Part shown: positions 63,318 through 64,000 of the stretch, in pieces
How positions within the stretch are numbered: position 1 is the stretch's first letter
Layout: the number at the start of each line of letters is the position of its first letter
Assembly (NCBI RefSeq): GCF_051401765.1
Contig: NW_027480429.1
Coordinates: 8,684,157-8,748,156 of the forward strand
DNA from: Calliopsis andreniformis
Taxonomy: Eukaryota > Arthropoda > Insecta > Hymenoptera > Andrenidae
Direction of reading: 5' to 3'
DNA length: 64,000 nt
Program-made: the position numbers and the translations under genes
The notes under the pieces: generated by a model
What the model was told of the DNA's origin: nothing
Database searches by the model: none
The model's input: only the letters and a program-made list of their open reading frames with translations

Positions 63318-64000
63318 GTCACTTCTACGTTCCGGGCAACCTAGGCTTCACTCTAGGGCGTTGTTCCACCAGATCAAACAGTTAGGGTCTTAGAATCCCA
63401 CGCCCGAAGCATTAAATACAAAATAAATAGAACAGTTTTTCCATCGTATAAAACGAATAATTGCAACCAGTATGAAAGTTAACGTCATTTCTACTTCCCG
63501 GGCAACATAGGCTTCACCCTAGGGCGTTGCTCCAACAGATTGAATAGTTAGGGCCTTAGAAGTCAACGCCCGAAGCATAAAAGGCAATAAAAATACAACA
63601 GTTTTTCCATCGTATAACAGGATTAAGTGCAACCAGTTTGAAAGTGATGGCCTTTTCTACGTTCCGGGCAATCTAGGCTTCACTCTATGGCGTTGCTCCA
63701 CCAGATCGAATGGTTAGTGCCTTAGATGTCAACGCCGGAAGCATAAAATACAATATAAATACAACAGTTTTTCCATCGTATAAAACGAATAATTGCAACC
63801 AGTATGAAACTTATGGTCATTTCTACTTTCCGAACAACCTAGGCTTCACTCTAGGGCGTTGCTCCAACAGATTGAATAGTTAGGGCCTTAGAAGTCTATG
63901 CCCGAAGCATAAAATGAAATAAAAATACAATAGCTTTTCCATTGTATAGCAGGAATAATTGCAACAAGTGTGAAAGTGATGGTCATTTCTACGATGCGGG
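63177..64000 (+). repeat. HOR continuation at right edge
   Basis: About five monomers collinear with 50.88-51.70 kb and 54.70-55.51 kb, ending in the GATGCGGG monomer at 63993. The array clearly continues beyond the window. Private changes include GAATCCCACGCC near 63395 and TCTATGGCG near 63686. Confidence 0.85.

Larger units (their letters stand above)
1..64000 (+). repeat. Tandem satellite array, 166-bp monomer, about 385 copies
   Basis: Every part of the window aligns to one monomer of about 166 bp. It contains, in order, GGTCATTTCTACGTTCCGGG, CAACCTAGGCTTCACTCTAG, GGCGTTGCTCCACCAGATCG, AATAGTTAGGGCC, a CAACGCC box, an A+T-rich stretch (AAAATACAATATAAATAC), TTTTTCCATCGTATAAAACG and AATTGCAACCAGTGTGAAAG. 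Spacing between successive GGTCATTT starts is 166 bp; some monomers are one or two bases shorter. All copies face the same way. No gene, transposon or unique insert interrupts the array. Monomers of nucleosome-repeat length in long one-way arrays are typical of eukaryotic centromeric and pericentromeric satellites. That role is inferred, and I do not recognise the sequence family. Confidence 0.98.

Noticed and set aside
1..64000. CRISPR array
   Set aside because: Regular direct repeats are present, but there are no unique spacers: the entire 166-bp period is homologous, and the size is far outside CRISPR repeat-spacer units.
1..64000. tRNA, rRNA or other RNA genes, including 5S rDNA-like tandem units
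   Set aside because: No tRNA arm motifs, no 5S internal control region and no rRNA core sequence were recognised in the monomer; every monomer is explained as satellite.

Overview
The whole 64 kb window is satellite DNA. It is one uninterrupted head-to-tail array of a monomer of about 166 bp, roughly 385 copies, all in the same orientation. Wherever I checked spacing (for example monomer starts at 6, 172, 338, 504, 670 and 836) it was 166 bp. I found no protein-coding gene, RNA gene, transposon insertion, CRISPR array or unique sequence. The open frames that exist, up to 157 codons, are read-through of mutated monomers: 166 is not a multiple of 3, and most monomers carry TAG stops in two plus-strand frames.

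The array points to a eukaryotic chromosome, most likely a centromeric or pericentromeric block. A monomer of about one nucleosome repeat, a long uniform orientation and nested higher-order repeats (HORs) are typical of plant and animal centromeric satellites. I do not recognise the monomer sequence and cannot name the species. My consensus is about 41% G+C (68 of 166), with a G+C-richer half and an A+T-rich half of the AAAATACAATATAAATAC type.

Layout. 1-3.5 kb is a mosaic of diverged monomers that includes pieces found again at 36.7 kb, 42.4 kb and 45.8 kb. 3.5-11.3 kb holds locally amplified blocks: a 10-monomer tandem duplication (1657 bp), an older copy of the same block 3812 bp upstream, and a 6-monomer tandem repeat (994 bp). 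11.3-31.8 kb is a patchwork of blocks of 0.3-1.0 kb shared with distant places, with no single period. 31.8-43.0 kb is an almost perfect tandem duplication of a 34-monomer unit (5636 bp) with four differences seen by eye. 43.0-46.2 kb is a rearranged third copy. 46.2-64.0 kb is a family of units of about 23 monomers (3748-3815 bp), ending in a near-perfect 3748-bp tandem pair.

How the parts relate: a recognisable four-monomer cassette, full or partial, recurs 13 times, and spacings between copies are close to whole numbers of monomers except where a truncated monomer lies between. This is the footprint expected from in-register unequal crossing-over or gene conversion. Two sequence-level features may matter for chromatin: a GGGCGTTG/CAACGCCC inverted repeat inside the monomer, and a perfect 12-bp palindrome confined to one monomer subtype. 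I saw no true CENP-B box. The window does not hold a gene system; its interest is in satellite evolution and possible centromere function.
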